From NCBI GenBank assembly GCA_018340375.1, contig JAFFJZ010000003.1, forward strand, positions 28,582,001 to 28,646,000: a stretch of 64,000 nt of DNA. The letters are read 5' to 3'. Of the stretch, positions 23,182 to 34,785 are shown piece by piece. How positions within the stretch are numbered: position 1 is the stretch's first letter; each line of letters opens with the position of its first letter. The notes beneath the pieces are model-generated. The model saw nothing but the letters and a program-made list of their open reading frames with translations. It made no database searches and was not told the DNA's origin. The translations under genes were made by a program, and so were the position numbers. Source of the DNA: Gonatopus flavifemur. Taxonomy: Eukaryota; Arthropoda; Insecta; Hymenoptera; Dryinidae.

Positions 23182-24220
23182 TTTTCATTACTATGAACAA
23201 GTTACCCTACCTGTTTATATAGTTGTCAATACTAACTTTGAATGGTTGTCCTCCAACAGTTGATGTGACTATTCAAATTTCACTCGATTTGCATTGAATT
23301 CTAACGCGTACAAAGGAAAGTTGATATCAAAGATTATTAGACACAGTATCGTATCCGTGGAATATGCTCGATTATGACGATAGGAACTATAACTTTACAT
23401 TTTCTCATTACTCCGCATATTGAATTCAAGAAGAGTTGTGGTAATTTGCCGTATACTCATGGTTCTTTTCGCCACAGTAAAGTATATCCCACGGCTACGA
23501 TATGAATATATTAATTTTCATTACAAAATTTTCTCCGTGCGTGGATCGTTCGAATCGTTACGTTATACGACAATTATGTTTCGTATTCGTTCAACATCTT
23601 AGAAGATCTAGGTAGAAGAGTTTCTCCTCGTGCATGTGTCTCGGCAAAACAAAACGAGAGAGGAAAGAATGAGACTCAGATTACTTTTCTCAAGAACAGA
23701 AAGAATAAGTCTCAAAGGATTCCGAAGAGTGAAGAAATCCTCATGAAGAAGAGATTAGATTGAATTCACTGCAGCAAGTAAAAAGAAGATGAACTTCTTA
23801 ACATTTCCAATTAAAGAATACGACTCAATATACATTTGGTTGTAAATTGTAAAATGTATCGTTCAAAGAATTTTACCAACGTTAATTATTTCATTCTCAA
23901 TTTAGGAATATAAATAATTGATAATAACACGAATCAAAGGTCGAATGACATCCTATGTGGCAGGAAGAGTAATGGTAAGCCAACAGTGACGAATAGGTCA
24001 GTGTTGAAACTGTGTTGAGTACTAACGGTTACCTACCAATTGCAAGATGGTAATGGACTGACTCAACGTTATGTCTCAGTCGAGATCCGTTATTCATTAA
24101 TCCCCGAAATTCCATCTAATCCATACAAATCGATCCGGACAACCCATGTAAAGATTCTAACTCAGCCTCATACTGACGGAGTACCGTTAACAAAGTTACC
24201 GGTATACCGGTAGATTCAAA
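23182..24220. other. Intronic sequence, no gene recognised
   Basis: AT-rich with purine-rich runs near 23630-23770. The short open frame at 23420-23602 has no recognisable domain. No transposon ends were identified. Confidence 0.4.
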
Positions 24221-24221
24221 T

Positions 24222-24487
24222 ACACGGAGAAAAAGGTATCTTGAAAAATACCATAATTTATGGATTTTTGGTGTTGGTTTAACCCGAGTCTAAATATTTG
24301 CGTGAAGATACCTCTAAAAGCACTATAATGGCTGAGACTTTTATGAGGAAGGTACCATACTTCTTTATAAAAGTCCAAGGAATTATGAGACTTTTAGAGG
24401 TTCGTTCACGTAAATATTTTGACTTGGGTCAGACCACCGCCAAGAATCCATAAATCCATATAGTATTCTTCAACATACCTGTTTTCT
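24222..24487. mobile_element. Foldback element (ACGGAGAAAAAGGTAT left end)
   Basis: The left arm ('ggtatcttgaaaaataccat', then 'ttggtttaacccgagtc') pairs with the right arm ('gacttgggtcagacca', then 'tattcttcaacatacc'), giving arms of about 100 bp. The left terminus matches the ACGGAG family, but the right terminus has diverged. It is non-coding. Confidence 0.7.
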
Positions 24488-24661
24488 AAGGGTAACACAG
24501 CGACACTGAAACACTTGCATATACTTTCCATGCAACATATGTTATTTATAGTATTTTTGCTTCCTGAACCCGAATCCAATGGTAGAATTTGACTATTACA
24601 ATTTTTTCCTCACTTCAAAAAAACAGGGGAAATGAACAAAAACTCACAAGACGTAAATCAC

Positions 24662-24909
24662 ATTGTAAAAAATAATCGGAATTCCCTTACACGCAGCAAA
24701 AGGAAAATTCCGATCATACGATAGAGAATCAATTTACGACCAATTTATATGAAATTTCTCATAAATTGGACTGGAAATTTTGAACTTTATGGGAGTTTTA
24801 TCACATTTTTCAGTAAATCTCCGATAAAATATGGAACTTTCCAACATATGTATGTGTTAATTACTCCCAAACATTTATGTGAAGTTTCCTATAGAAATTT
24901 TTTATTAAA
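24662..24909. mobile_element. MITE related to the 34562-34785 copy, copy 1
   Basis: Shares a long aligned stretch with 34562-34785: 'aataatcggaatt', 'ggaaaattccgatcat', 'cgatagagaatcaattt' and a tail of the 'gtgaattttcccatacaaac' type. The 'cattgtaaaaaa' left end resembles the CACTGTAAAAA termini. The right end here has lost the terminus ('tttttattaaa'). Non-coding. Confidence 0.7.
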
Positions 24910-25486
24910 ATTCATGAAGAGAATTTTTGTCGTACTGAACTGTATATCTACATGTAAATGGATCTGGTGAATCCAAATTAACCACCAGAATTAAAGGGAC
25001 ACGTCTAATTTCTTTTTTCAATTTCAAAAACTCCACCAGAAATCACGAATTTCGAAAAATCTATGGATTGGAGCCAAATTTGGTACAATGAAGTTTTTGT
25101 GGTGCAGATCACAATTCGGGAATGAGATTAGCAAAATTCATGACAGTCAATTCAATATGGCGAACCAGATTTCCGAAGATCAATGAATTCATGTCAAGTT
25201 CAGTATACGATGGTTTTTTTTGGGTCGCAGATCAAGCTGTGTTGACAAGAAACTTCAAACTCTCTGAATAGATTCTCTGAGAATTTGTGTAGAAGTCGCC
25301 TCTCAGGCAGTGATCCCAGAATGCGGGAGCTGACTACTTCCAACATGTAACTTTTGAAGACCATTGAAGTTGTTTTGCAAATCAATTTGTAAGGAGAAAA
25401 GGAGCTCTGGCGGAAAAAACCTCTTGAATTCTATAATAAAACAAAAAGCAATAATAAACAATTGGAAATTGGGTGTGTTTTCATCA
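24910..25486. other. Intronic sequence, no gene recognised
   Basis: AT-rich sequence with no confident element ends. The short frames on the minus strand (25200-25385, 25303-25509) lack motifs. Confidence 0.4.
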
Positions 25487-25488
25487 CA

Positions 25489-25688
25489 CAGTAAACAATA
25501 TTTCGTCATTGTGTAAAGTGTTAAAAGTTGTGTGTAGAATATTTAACATTCTAGAGTGTTGATTCAACACGATCGTGTTTTTTTTTTGTTTGCGTTAACA
25601 ACGATTGTGTTGAATCGACACTCTAGAATGTTAAATATTCTACACACCCAGTTCAACACTTTACACAATGACGGAAAATTTTTTACTG
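25489..25688. mobile_element. 200-bp hairpin MITE (CAGTAAA ends)
   Basis: Near-perfect foldback. The left phrases 'cattgtgtaaagtgtt' and 'tagaatatttaacattctag' pair with inverted copies on the right, around a T-rich loop near 25583. The ends CAGTAAACAAT and ATTTTTTACTG match the relative at 56445-56733. Non-coding. Confidence 0.85.
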
Positions 25689-25692
25689 TACA

Positions 25693-26497
25693 TTGTCGGA
25701 CTCTCTGAATTTCTTGGAATGAAAATTCACTCCCAAAAAGTGGAAGTCCTGCAAGTCCAAGAAGAGTGAATTTCCACTTCATAAGGGTGAATTTTCACTT
25801 TTTCGGAGTGAGGACATCACTCCTATAAAACGGTGAAATTTCACTCTTTGCACCGAGTTGAACCTTCACTCCGTTGGAGTGTGACTTCGCTCTTATGGAG
25901 TGGAAAGTTACCCCTGAGGAGTGAAACCTCACTCTTGAAGAGTGAATTTTTCACTACAAGGAATGTAGAGAGTATTGTTACCTTCTATTTTTCATGATTT
26001 CTCATCACTTTTTGTGTTTCCTGTTGGGTATGACAGTAGAATTTGAGGAGTGTTTTTCGCCAGGAAATACATTATACCCAGATAGCACACATGTCCCTTA
26101 TGAGTTCGCAGAGAATTCTGGGTAAAAAACACCTACTGACTCCATTTTTATGAATTCATGTGCTGTTATGGAAAAGTTCATGGAGCATCAGAGGAACTCT
26201 ATAAATTTTATACATTGGAACTGTTTGAATTCCTTGGAGTGAAAAATTCACTTTCCAGGAAGAAGGAGATTCCACTCCTAAAAAGTGACTCTTCACTCCA
26301 TAAGAGTGTACTTTCACTCCAACAGAGTTAAAGCCCAACTCGGTTCAAAGACTGGAATTCACCTTTTTATAAGAGTGGAATTCTCATTCAGAGGGAGTAA
26401 AAACTCGCTCTATAGGAGTGGAACCTCACTTTTGTTGGACTTGCAATACTTCCACCCTTTTGGAGTAGATTTTTACTTCAAGAAATTCAGAGAGAAT
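25693..26497. mobile_element. Foldback element filled with GGAGTGAA/TTCACTCC motifs
   Basis: The outer left phrase 'ctctgaatttcttggaatg' pairs with the outer right phrase 'tcaagaaattcagagag'. Both arms (25693-25970 and 26220-26497) carry many copies of a roughly palindromic 'ggagtgaaatttcactcc' motif, some with 'aagagtg' variants. The central 250 bases differ and include 'cccagatagcacac' and 'gaattctggg'. A similar motif-filled foldback is at 49028-49312. Non-coding. Confidence 0.75.
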
Positions 26498-26697
26498 TTT
26501 ATAAATCGGGAAAAAACCGGGAAGGAGTGGGAATTTTTGTCGACACCAGGAATCCGAAAATGAATTATAAATTCCCTTTTTATGAAATGTTCATTCATTC
26601 TCCATCACTTAATTCTGTTATTGACCATTACAGGGTGGTTGAAAAGTTTTAAAAGCAAAAATGAAAGAATGTGTATTTTTTGATGAAATGATTTTTT

Positions 26698-27957
26698 TTA
26701 TTCAATATAGTCTCCCACAACTTCAACACACTTATTCCAACGATCCTCCAATGATTTTATACCATCTTTGTAATGATTTTCCGGAAGCTCCGCAAAATAC
26801 TGTTCCACAGCTGCAATAGCTTCTTCATTCGACGAAAAACGCTTTCCACGAAGGAATTGTTTCAAATTTCTGTAATAATCGGAGGGAGCCAAATCTGGCG
26901 AATACGGTGGCAGTGATGCCAGATTCGAGACCAAGACCGTTTTTACTCGCCCCATTGACCGCTTCCCCTTTCTCCCACCATGCGGAATAAGTCGCGCGAG
27001 CGACAGAGAAAAAGTGACTATTACTCTCTCGCTCGCCCAACTTATTCCACATGGTGGGAGAAAGGGGAAACGGTCGGTGGAGAGGGTAAAAGCGGTCTCG
27101 CTCTCGAATCTGGCATCACTGTACGGTGGGTGTTCAAGCAATTCGTACTTCAATTCGTTCAGTTTAGCTATCGCCAGAACACTTGTGTGAACACGTGCAT
27201 TTTCTTGATGGAAAATGATTTTTTTCTTCCGTAAACCGGGTCTTTTTTCACGAATTTTTTCATCCAACTGGTCCAAAAGGTTGCAATAATATTCAGAGTT
27301 AATTGTTTTACCTTTTTCGAGATAATCAATCAACAAAACCCCTGTTGCGTCCCAAAAAACCGATGCTAAAACCTTTTTTGCCGATCGCTCCGACTTCACC
27401 CGTTTTGGAGCTGAACAACTAGCTTCGGTCCACTGTAAACGTTCTTGTTTCAGTTTCGGATCATGATGGTAGATACAAGTCTTGTCCACAGTTACAAAAC
27501 GACGCAAAAAATCGGTCTTATTCTGCTTAAAACGCTCCAAATTACGCTGAGAAATTTGTTTTCGATTCAGTTTTTGTTGAATTGTCAACGAATGCGGCAC
27601 TAACTTTCCAAGAAGCTTTTTCATATGTAATTCTTCGTGTAAAATATGGAGTACTCGTTCATCCGAGATGCCTATGGTATCAGCAATTTCACGCTTAGTC
27701 AAACTCGGATCTTTACAAACAATATCATAGACTTGCTCAATGATGTCTGATTTCGTTGCACTTTTTGGACGTCCACTACGTGATTGATCTTCAACGCTTG
27801 TACGACCACGTTTAAACTCTAAAACCCATCGATGTACAGTTGGAAATGAAGGAGCAAATTCCTTCAACATTCTCTTCATTTTAGTATGACTTTCTGTTGT
27901 TGATAGACCTTCCAAAACAAAGAATTTTATCACTGCACGATATTCGGATTTTTCCAT
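26698..27957 (-). pseudogene. mariner transposase, disrupted in frame and with altered catalytic residue
   Basis: Start chosen at the Met giving MEKSEYRAVIKFF, 346 aa when the insertion is subtracted, the usual mariner length; 43 upstream codons also stay open. The N-terminal paired helix-turn-helix region (about residues 1-115) has RTSVEDQSRSGRPK and the linker region LVPHSL. The DDE/D domain has TVD (Asp158), then HQENARVHTS, where the second catalytic Asp is Glu252, and SPDLAPSDYY with the last Asp 35 positions further when the insert is ignored (D,D34D spacing). A 73-codon insert (the hAT MITE) separates 'HPPYS' from 'PPYSPDL'. WDATGVLLIDYLEKGKTINS resembles irritans-subfamily members. 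The frame is open, but the enzyme is probably inactive because of the D-to-E change and the insert next to the third Asp. Confidence 0.93.
26911..27121. mobile_element. 211-bp hAT MITE inserted in the mariner transposase
   Basis: The ends CAGTGATGCCAGATTCGAGA and TCTCGAATCTGGCATCACTG are perfect over 18 or more bases, with TACGGTGG duplicated exactly at 26903-26910 and 27122-27129. The 8-bp duplication and CAGTG ends indicate hAT. The interior is a foldback with 'cccctttctcccacca' and 'tggtgggagaaaggggaa' arms. Element plus duplication is 219 bp, a multiple of three with no stop codon in the transposase frame. This explains the elongated open frame of the mariner. Confidence 0.95.
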
Positions 27958-28137
27958 TTTCACAAAATACACTGACACGTCAATTTCGAATGGCTTGTAA
28001 ACAAAGAATGAATTGACAGATCGGAATAAAATTGTGTGTGTGTTTAAATGTAGGATGAAATATAAAAATAGCGTATAAATTTTCATTCCTGTACTGGATG
28101 ATAGGTGTCGCTTTCAAAACTTTTCAACCAACCTGTA

Positions 28138-29864
28138 TATTGTAATCTTTTAGATGCCATTTCCTTCATAACATACATGTTTTATTATACCAAAAAAACA
28201 TACGTTTCGAAGTTGAAAATGTAAATCAACAATTGGCCGATACACTCAACGGGTTTTGTCAGTTTTGCGAACTCAAACATTTTTTCATTAATGAGAAACT
28301 CTCATTTCGTCGATGACAAAAAATGATTTGCAGAATGAATTATGTTAAACGGCCTGACTTATTTAATCGTATGTTGATTTGAAAGATTGCCAAAAGCAAT
28401 CATAATATCTTATTCAAACGTACTTCCTGTCCGGCCAGGAATGACAAATTTCAATGCAGTACCTATGACGGTGATCGCGATAATCTTTACTATCCTACTG
28501 TATCTTCATTTGTTTTTCAACCGACTACTGTCATTCACAGTAACTGTTATTGTTTATTTTCCTGCGCGTAGAAGGAAAAATATACATTTTATAAGTACGC
28601 CAAACAAATAAATCTAATACTTCCTCCAACGAAAAGTCAAAAAAGCTGGGACCACAATGAAACGATGATTGAATTCTTTTCAATACCAAGTGCTGGAGAA
28701 TTCGTTATTCATTGACATTCCTCAATCGATTTCATTAACCCGATTGGAAATGGTCAAAGATATGAATCTCAGGGAGTGTATCACCAGATAAATCCTATTT
28801 GACTCGAAATCAATCCACAAGGTCAACGTGAATCCAAGAGTCTCCCTTCATAAAAGATGCGAAGAGATTTGTCGATCTGGAAAAATTGCTTTTCACCTGA
28901 CTAAATCCTCGAATATTGGCTCCCTTTTTCAGAGAAGAAGATGAGGATGAGGATGGAGAAGAGAAGCTCGCAATTCTCAGCGAGGATGCGTGCGGTTAAC
29001 CACCAGTCGATGTCACTGTATCGCACAGTTGTAACTTGTCGTTTCAAAGACGATGGAAGATTCTACTAAAATATTGAATGAATTGGATTTGAAATTCTTG
29101 CGTGAGAATTATACCTATGAATCAAATTTTATCTAAAAATCTCACAGTGAGGTATTTATTGTGGAATTGTTTTACAACTCGAAGAAATTGTTTCAAAAAT
29201 GAATAAAACAAACTATTATAGAAGTGAAGCAATGTTTCCAGTTTCTTATTGAAAAAAAAACGTGTAGTTTTAATCGCTGACCTATGTGATGCATTTATAC
29301 GATAGTTATACACGAAGATGTGAATGAATACAATCAGTTCATTCATTTTACAGAATATCGTCATCGAGAGTAATTAGTCCGCTGACTGGTTTCATGCAAA
29401 CCTTCATCATCCACGTGTTCTAACTCCCACCAGCCTCTTCATCTTTACAAATCTAGTACATCTCCTCATATCTCGAGATATCTCCCTGCTGTGTAACGAT
29501 CTAGTTTGACTTTTTTTCTCCTCTGTTATTGTTTTTCTCCTGTGTTATTGTTTTTTTTTATGTGGGTATGTATATATTTTCATTTGTCAGAGAGTGACGT
29601 ATTAATTCAGATTTCTTTCTATTCTATAGATTTTTTTCTATCCTTTGAATTCAACTCTTTACCTTGACAGATTTTTGAGACTCGTGGCTGAGATTTATAA
29701 TCTCTTTCAACTAAAATTTCATGATTATAATACGACAAATCTAGCTCTTCCCTTCCAGACGTATACAATTTCTGAAATATATTTGTACATGTTATTTGTG
29801 AGATCAAAGTCTTTTAAGACCACACATATGTTCCGAAGAAGTTCTTTTCCACTTCCTAAAACCG
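28138..29864. other. Intronic sequence, no gene recognised
   Basis: AT-rich. A purine-rich patch 'agaagatgaggatgaggatgg' follows a possible acceptor near 28932, but no donor or domain supports an exon. The 29515-29555 region repeats 'ttgtttttctcctgtgttat' partially. Minus-strand frames at 29619-29807 could be the far 3' end of the LINE remnant but do not align convincingly. Confidence 0.35.
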
Positions 29865-30485
29865 ATGTTGTTAGAGCATGAAATTCCTTCCTTCCGGGCG
29901 AAAGCGTTCCTCGCTCGCTCGTTCTACTCTGCTTTTTATGTCCCTTTTACTTTCTTCGTGTTCGGTGATTATACTTCCTTAGTATTTAAATTCTTGCGCT
30001 TGTTCTTGTACTTCTTTAACCGATTTGATAATCCTCTTATGTTCTCGTTTTATCACGAGATAGATTATCATTTTTCTTCCATCTCAGGATGGTCTTCGCA
30101 TCACACTTTTGTACTGAAATTTTCCCACCTCGTGTATCGCTTAGTTCTGATTTTTCGAATCCTTTGAAATTCATCCATTCGTTGAGATCTTTATTTTATG
30201 AATTCGATTAACAAACGGGAAACCTCTTTCGAAATCTCGAACTTCTATTCTTGCCTTAACGTTATTGAAAGCTTCCTCCACGTCGGGAACATCAATAAAA
30301 GTTGGCTTTCCAATCCTCATTCTTTTATCTATTATTTTTCTCAATAATGGCATAGCTTCTCGGGAGCCTTTATCTTTCTTGAAAGCGAATTGATCTTCTG
30401 CCAATGTCTCTTCCATTTCCCTTTTCATTCTCCCACGTATAATCCTGGCTAACATTCTGGACGTGTGGGTCATTAAACTCACCAT
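29865..30485 (-). pseudogene. Decayed non-LTR retrotransposon reverse transcriptase fragment
   Basis: On the minus strand, 30485-30171 encodes MVSLMTHTSRMLARIIRGRM, then QFAFKKDKGSREAM and DVEEAFNNV. These match the fingers region and motif A of LINE reverse transcriptases; the second motif A Asp is Asn. After a deletion, a lower-coordinate segment (about 29990-29890) reads EFKY-stop-GSIITEHEESKRDI, like the conserved FKYLGSIIT region near the RT C-terminus. The catalytic YADD region is missing. The fragment is 5' and internally truncated with at least one stop. The clade is not certain. Confidence 0.8.
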
Positions 30486-31220
30486 GGGATGATTTTTGAT
30501 TGGTTACAATTATCTTTTTTTCAAAATTCATTCAGTATGATTCATACACTGCTCTATACGAGGTATTAATTCAAACTATAAATCCATTGAAGACGTCGAT
30601 GCCAAAGTTCTCCACAACTCCTGCGGGATGATATCGATTTTTATCGGTTTATTATCTTCCACCAAAAGATTTATCAAGTATCAAATTCCTCAGTTTTATT
30701 CGATGACGGAAGAATTCTAAAGAACATTTCCATGAATCATTAACCTTTCATTCGTTTTCATGAATCATTGACCTTTTCCGATGGAAAATGCGTATCAACG
30801 AGTATATTTGTTTCTCCCAGCTATTTCATGCATTTTTTAATTAATGATGAAGGTTTTTTTCGTGATTGACGAGGAATTGTTCGATGAAAAAGGAGAATTT
30901 GAATGAAAAATCAATAACAAACCAGTGGTTTTATGCTATCAAGCTGTTTTCGTGTAAAACAATTCAACGTATACTAACTTTATCGGATATTTTGTCACAA
31001 AATATGATTTCATGTTGAAAACACGATGAGAGTTTTCGGTTGGAAAAATGGATACGAAAGAGATTGGATTTTGACACAACTTACGATAGAAATAATTCCC
31101 TTCAGTTCAATATTTTATCATGAAATCCCTATTGAAATTTTTATGTGTGAAATTTGTATGATCGGCTTGTTAAATTTCACAGGTAATTTGAATTGTATTT
31201 CAAATATACTAGAGGTATTC
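30486..31220. other. Intronic sequence, no gene recognised
   Basis: AT-rich DNA with no inverted-repeat ends or coding motifs seen. The frame at 31026-31253 shows no domain. Confidence 0.4.
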
Positions 31221-31228
31221 CTTTGTAT

Positions 31229-31603
31229 CAGGGCATATTTTAAGGAAATTTAAGAACTAACAGAAACAGTGGACACTCGATTCCTAAAACAAAAAAAGGA
31301 AACCATTTGTGTGACAAGTAATTCTTGAATTATTTGATACTTCTTTAATTCTACTTTTGGCATAAAGTCTTATTTCTTCAGAATGAGTACTATCATTGAA
31401 CTCACCATATCCCTTGATATGAGGCGAAAGGCTCATTCTGTAACAGGACAATATTGGATACTTGATTTAAAAAAAGAAAAAGGAAAACATTTCACTAAAA
31501 CTTGAGTAAGTTTTCAAGAACTAACCGTTTTTACGTTTCAGAGCTGATTATTTTCTTTTAGAACTAACTTTTTGGTAAGAACTGACCCTTATAACATGCC
31601 CTG
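31229..31603. mobile_element. 375-bp hAT-like MITE
   Basis: The ends CAGGGCATATTTTAAGG and CCTTATAACATGCCCTG are inverted repeats flanked by perfect CTTTGTAT copies at 31221-31228 and 31604-31611. The 8-bp duplication points to hAT. The interior contains 'aagaactaac' on both arms and is non-coding. Confidence 0.88.
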
Positions 31604-31611
31604 CTTTGTAT

Positions 31612-32757
31612 GAAATCAGACGTTAGCGATAGCTGATAAGATACACTCTGTGCCGTGCAATGAGAAGAAAAATGTATTGAAACATCCCCAAACGAATGTT
31701 TTTGTTAGCTTAACTGAAAGTTGAGTTTGATTATAATCACAATTTGATTGTACCAAACAAAAAGAAGTCCAATCATTTTTGGTAGTCCAACATATTTTGG
31801 TTAAATCACTCGAGTCAAAAAGTGAAACCTGATTCAGCTCTGGTTCGTTGCGTATTACGGAGTTAATCAGGCTTCAAAAGATCTTTCAGTGATTTGACAA
31901 CAAAATGTTTTAATACGCAAAACATGTATTCCACAGTTTGCCTGTTTTTTTAGCGATTAGTTCATTGAATCCCGTTTTCAAATCTCTATGAAGGGACGTT
32001 TTTGTAACAAACACCGTCGTCAAAGCTACCATGACAAAAAAGATCACTGCTTTAAAGAAACCTCGATAGATAGTAAGGAATCGCGAGTTCACGGTACGTG
32101 ATAAATTTAACGATGTATCCGACATTATATAATCTTATCTGTGTGTTGGATTGATAGTACTAGTTTGTTGATGTCGTAAGAAGAATAACTTCCTCTCCCA
32201 TGAGAGGTGAGTTACCAGCTGTAGGGTGAAACTAGCTTTTTTCCACCACACTCGGTCTTGTGTTGTTCACTATCGGTTTTCGTTCTACATTCAACGGCTA
32301 GGAGATCTACTTTTTTCACACTTATCCTCGCAAATACACGGTGATGTTCTATCAACGCTGTGATACCAGTCTCACCGTCTCGGTAATGGTGTAATAATAG
32401 CTTCTCGAAACTTCAGCAGTCGTGTTTGTGGAAATGACATTGGAATACAAAGCTGCTCTTTATCACTAACTACTGTTCTGCTATTTCTCCAAATCGAAAG
32501 ATCTGTCGATTCGGAATGGATGGAAGATAAAAGTTCGTCACGTACAATTTGAAACCGTTTATGGCCTGAGAATGAATGTCGCATGGATGCAAATACGAAC
32601 CTTATCTCTCGCTTTTCGGATAGTTCTATGCAATTCGACTCCAACCCCATGAGCTGATGTTGAAGTTTCTTTCCTTGGTTGGAAATTCTCATTTATTACC
32701 ATTGGAGAAAACCCAGTGGGAAAATCCCATTAGAATTCTCCTTGAGAATCAATCGGT
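31612..32757. other. Intronic sequence, no gene recognised
   Basis: No element ends identified. Frames on the minus strand at 31910-32125 and 32372-32692 lack motifs or splice support. Confidence 0.4.
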
Positions 32758-32759
32758 AC

Positions 32760-33065
32760 ACGGAGGAAAATGCAGGTCGAAAATATAGTAATCTTTATCA
32801 AAAATTGGAGGATATCTCTTAAAATCTGAGAGTATTTCTTAAATGTATAATGAAGAAAAAACGGCTCACATTTCTGTTGAATTTTATTTGAAAAACAATG
32901 GAAAATTATCAATACTCAACAAACAATAGGAAACAATAAGAATTTCCCAAAAGTCGCACATGAAATTTTACAAAGTAAACTATAAGATTTAGAAATTTGG
33001 TTATCCACCTTATAAAATTTCATGCGCGACTTTCGGGAAATTCATATTATTTTCCATTATTGATG
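32760..33065. mobile_element. Truncated copy of the ACGGAG hairpin family
   Basis: Begins 'acacggaggaaaatgcagg' and follows the left arm and centre of the 22328-22814 hairpin ('atagtaatcttt', 'aaaacaatgga', 'catgcgcgacttt', 'gaaattcatatt'). It stops near 33065, so the right arm is missing. This supports 22328-22814 being a dispersed family and not a local palindrome. Confidence 0.75.
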
Positions 33066-33504
33066 CGAAAAACTGGACTTGGCTTGGCTGGCGGCGATAC
33101 TCGTCGTATTGGATCTATTGTTTCAAAATCTTGAAATAAGAGTTCAAATTCGTCATTAGCGACCTAAAAAACTGGTCTATCGAACCAATTCTCATTACGA
33201 TCAACCAATTTCCTGCATTTCCCGTATTTTCGTTCGCCATATTGAAATTGCTAAATTGAAATCGCAAAAACTGAGTTCAGGTTCGTTGTCATACTTTCTA
33301 CTGTACGCTGAGAGGAAAGTTATGGAAACAAGTACCATTTAGCTCATAACATTTTCCAAACTAAATCGGCAACGCGGAGACATTGCAGGAGATAGTGCAA
33401 GTAACTGCCATATATTTGACGAAATGCATTACACAATTCCTCATTTTCTTCCTCTGATAGTATTCCACACGATCCTTGAATAGTATGGTAGAAAAAGTTG
33501 TACT

Positions 33505-33770
33505 AACAAGGGGAGGTCGCCAGAGATGGGAGCGATTTTCCGATGAAAGTTCCATGTACGTGTACCTTAGGTACCCGCGAAGAAACCCTTGATGACTTTC
33601 GTTCCAACGCGGCTTAATTTTCGAGATATTTGAGTTTGAAGATTGGGCACAAGCTGATATAGGCAAATAAAGTACTCCAATCCAAGTGGCCGCGGTGATG
33701 GCTTGAGGGGTGATGTGTCAGTATCCAGTCCCGATGACCTGCGTTCAAATGTTCTGAAGGTTTTTTTCTT
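33505..33770 (+). repeat. SINE-like segment with tRNA-like part (tentative)
   Basis: A GC-richer segment ('aaggggaggtcgccagagat' through 'cttgatgactttcgttcc') is followed by a tRNA-like part with box A 'gtgatggcttgagggg' and box B 'gcgttcaaatgtt', ending in a T-run near 33760. The order and T-run fit a retroposed polymerase III product, but no target duplication was established. Confidence 0.35.
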
Positions 33771-34561
33771 CTTCGTATTGTCTAAATACATTGTTTCTTC
33801 AGTCTCATGTCTTGTAATTTATCATGGGAGAATTGTGGTTTTTTTTCTCAATATTGTACATTGAGAAACAAATGGCTTTATGTTTAAAAATACAGTTTTC
33901 TATTAGCTTTAAGTGAATACTTTTTTTCTGTACATTTATAGATAATATCCCATTGATTTATTCTTCTCCTGACGTATCTGAATCGTTATTCGTAATACCT
34001 ACTTTGCATTTGCACCTTTCGAGTGATAAACATCAAAGAAACATCAAACGGACATCCATGTCCCTTTTTTTCTTCAATTTTGGAACGTTTACGTTAATTT
34101 ACGTTGCGTATACTACGGAATTGGAATCCAAATCACTCAACGAACTTTCTAAATGTAATACATACTACAGCAAGTACAGAATGAATTAATGAGATATTAT
34201 GTATGAATGCATAGAAAAAGAATGTGATCACAATTACAGCTAATAGAAAACTGTATTTCAAAAAATACAGCTATTTGTTCCTTAACGTATCATGTTGGGA
34301 AAGGAAAAGAACAGTTCTCCCATCTGCTAACGTGAAAAAGTTAAATATGAATATGAGTTAAACATAATCGTGTATCATTCATCCCATTGAAACCCATTGA
34401 GTTCGAATCGAAAACTTATGTGAAGGTTTCTACAGGTTCGAATGGCATTCTTGAATTAGGACTTTCTGTGCAGTTTGTATACAAAAAATGTTATTACAGT
34501 ATTTTATGCTTTCAAAATGCGATCTTGCATGCCTTATAACGTTGTGATAATGATATACCAA
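33771..34561. other. Intronic sequence, no gene recognised
   Basis: AT-rich. 'Ttctattagcttta' at 33899 and 'tagctaatagaaaac' near 34238 form a diverged inverted pair with 'aaatacagttttct' and 'agaaaactgtatttcaaa', giving a weak foldback of about 370 bp (33880-34260). No coding support. Confidence 0.4.
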
Positions 34562-34785
34562 CACTACAGAAAATAATCGGAATTTTCCAATACACAGCAG
34601 CCGGAAAATTCCGATCATGCGATGGGAAATCAATTTCCGACAAAATTAAATGAAAGTTCCTATAAATTTAATTCAAATTTTCAAACTTTATAACTTAAAT
34701 TTCCGGTAGAATACGGAGAATTCTTAACGCATGTATGCGTTGATGAACATTTGTGTGAATTTTCCCATACAAACTTTTTACAGTG
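34562..34785. mobile_element. MITE copy 2 of the 24662-24909 family
   Basis: Starts CACTACAGAAAATAATCGG and ends 'aactttttacagtg', an imperfect inverted pair. It aligns with 24662-24909 throughout. The inner palindrome 'ggaattttcc' plus 'ggaaaattcc' gives the foldback. Non-coding. Confidence 0.75.

Larger units (their letters stand above)
26631..28135 (-). mobile_element. mariner (irritans-like) element
   Basis: The ends CAGGGTGGTTGAAAAGTTTT and, on the other strand, CAGGTTGGTTGAAAAGTTTT are flanked by TA (26629-26630, 28136-28137). The 1,505 bp equal a normal 1.29-kb mariner plus a 219-bp insertion (211-bp MITE and its 8-bp duplication). It lies on the minus strand in the Ly6 gene intron. 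The transposase gene is read on the minus strand. Confidence 0.97.
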
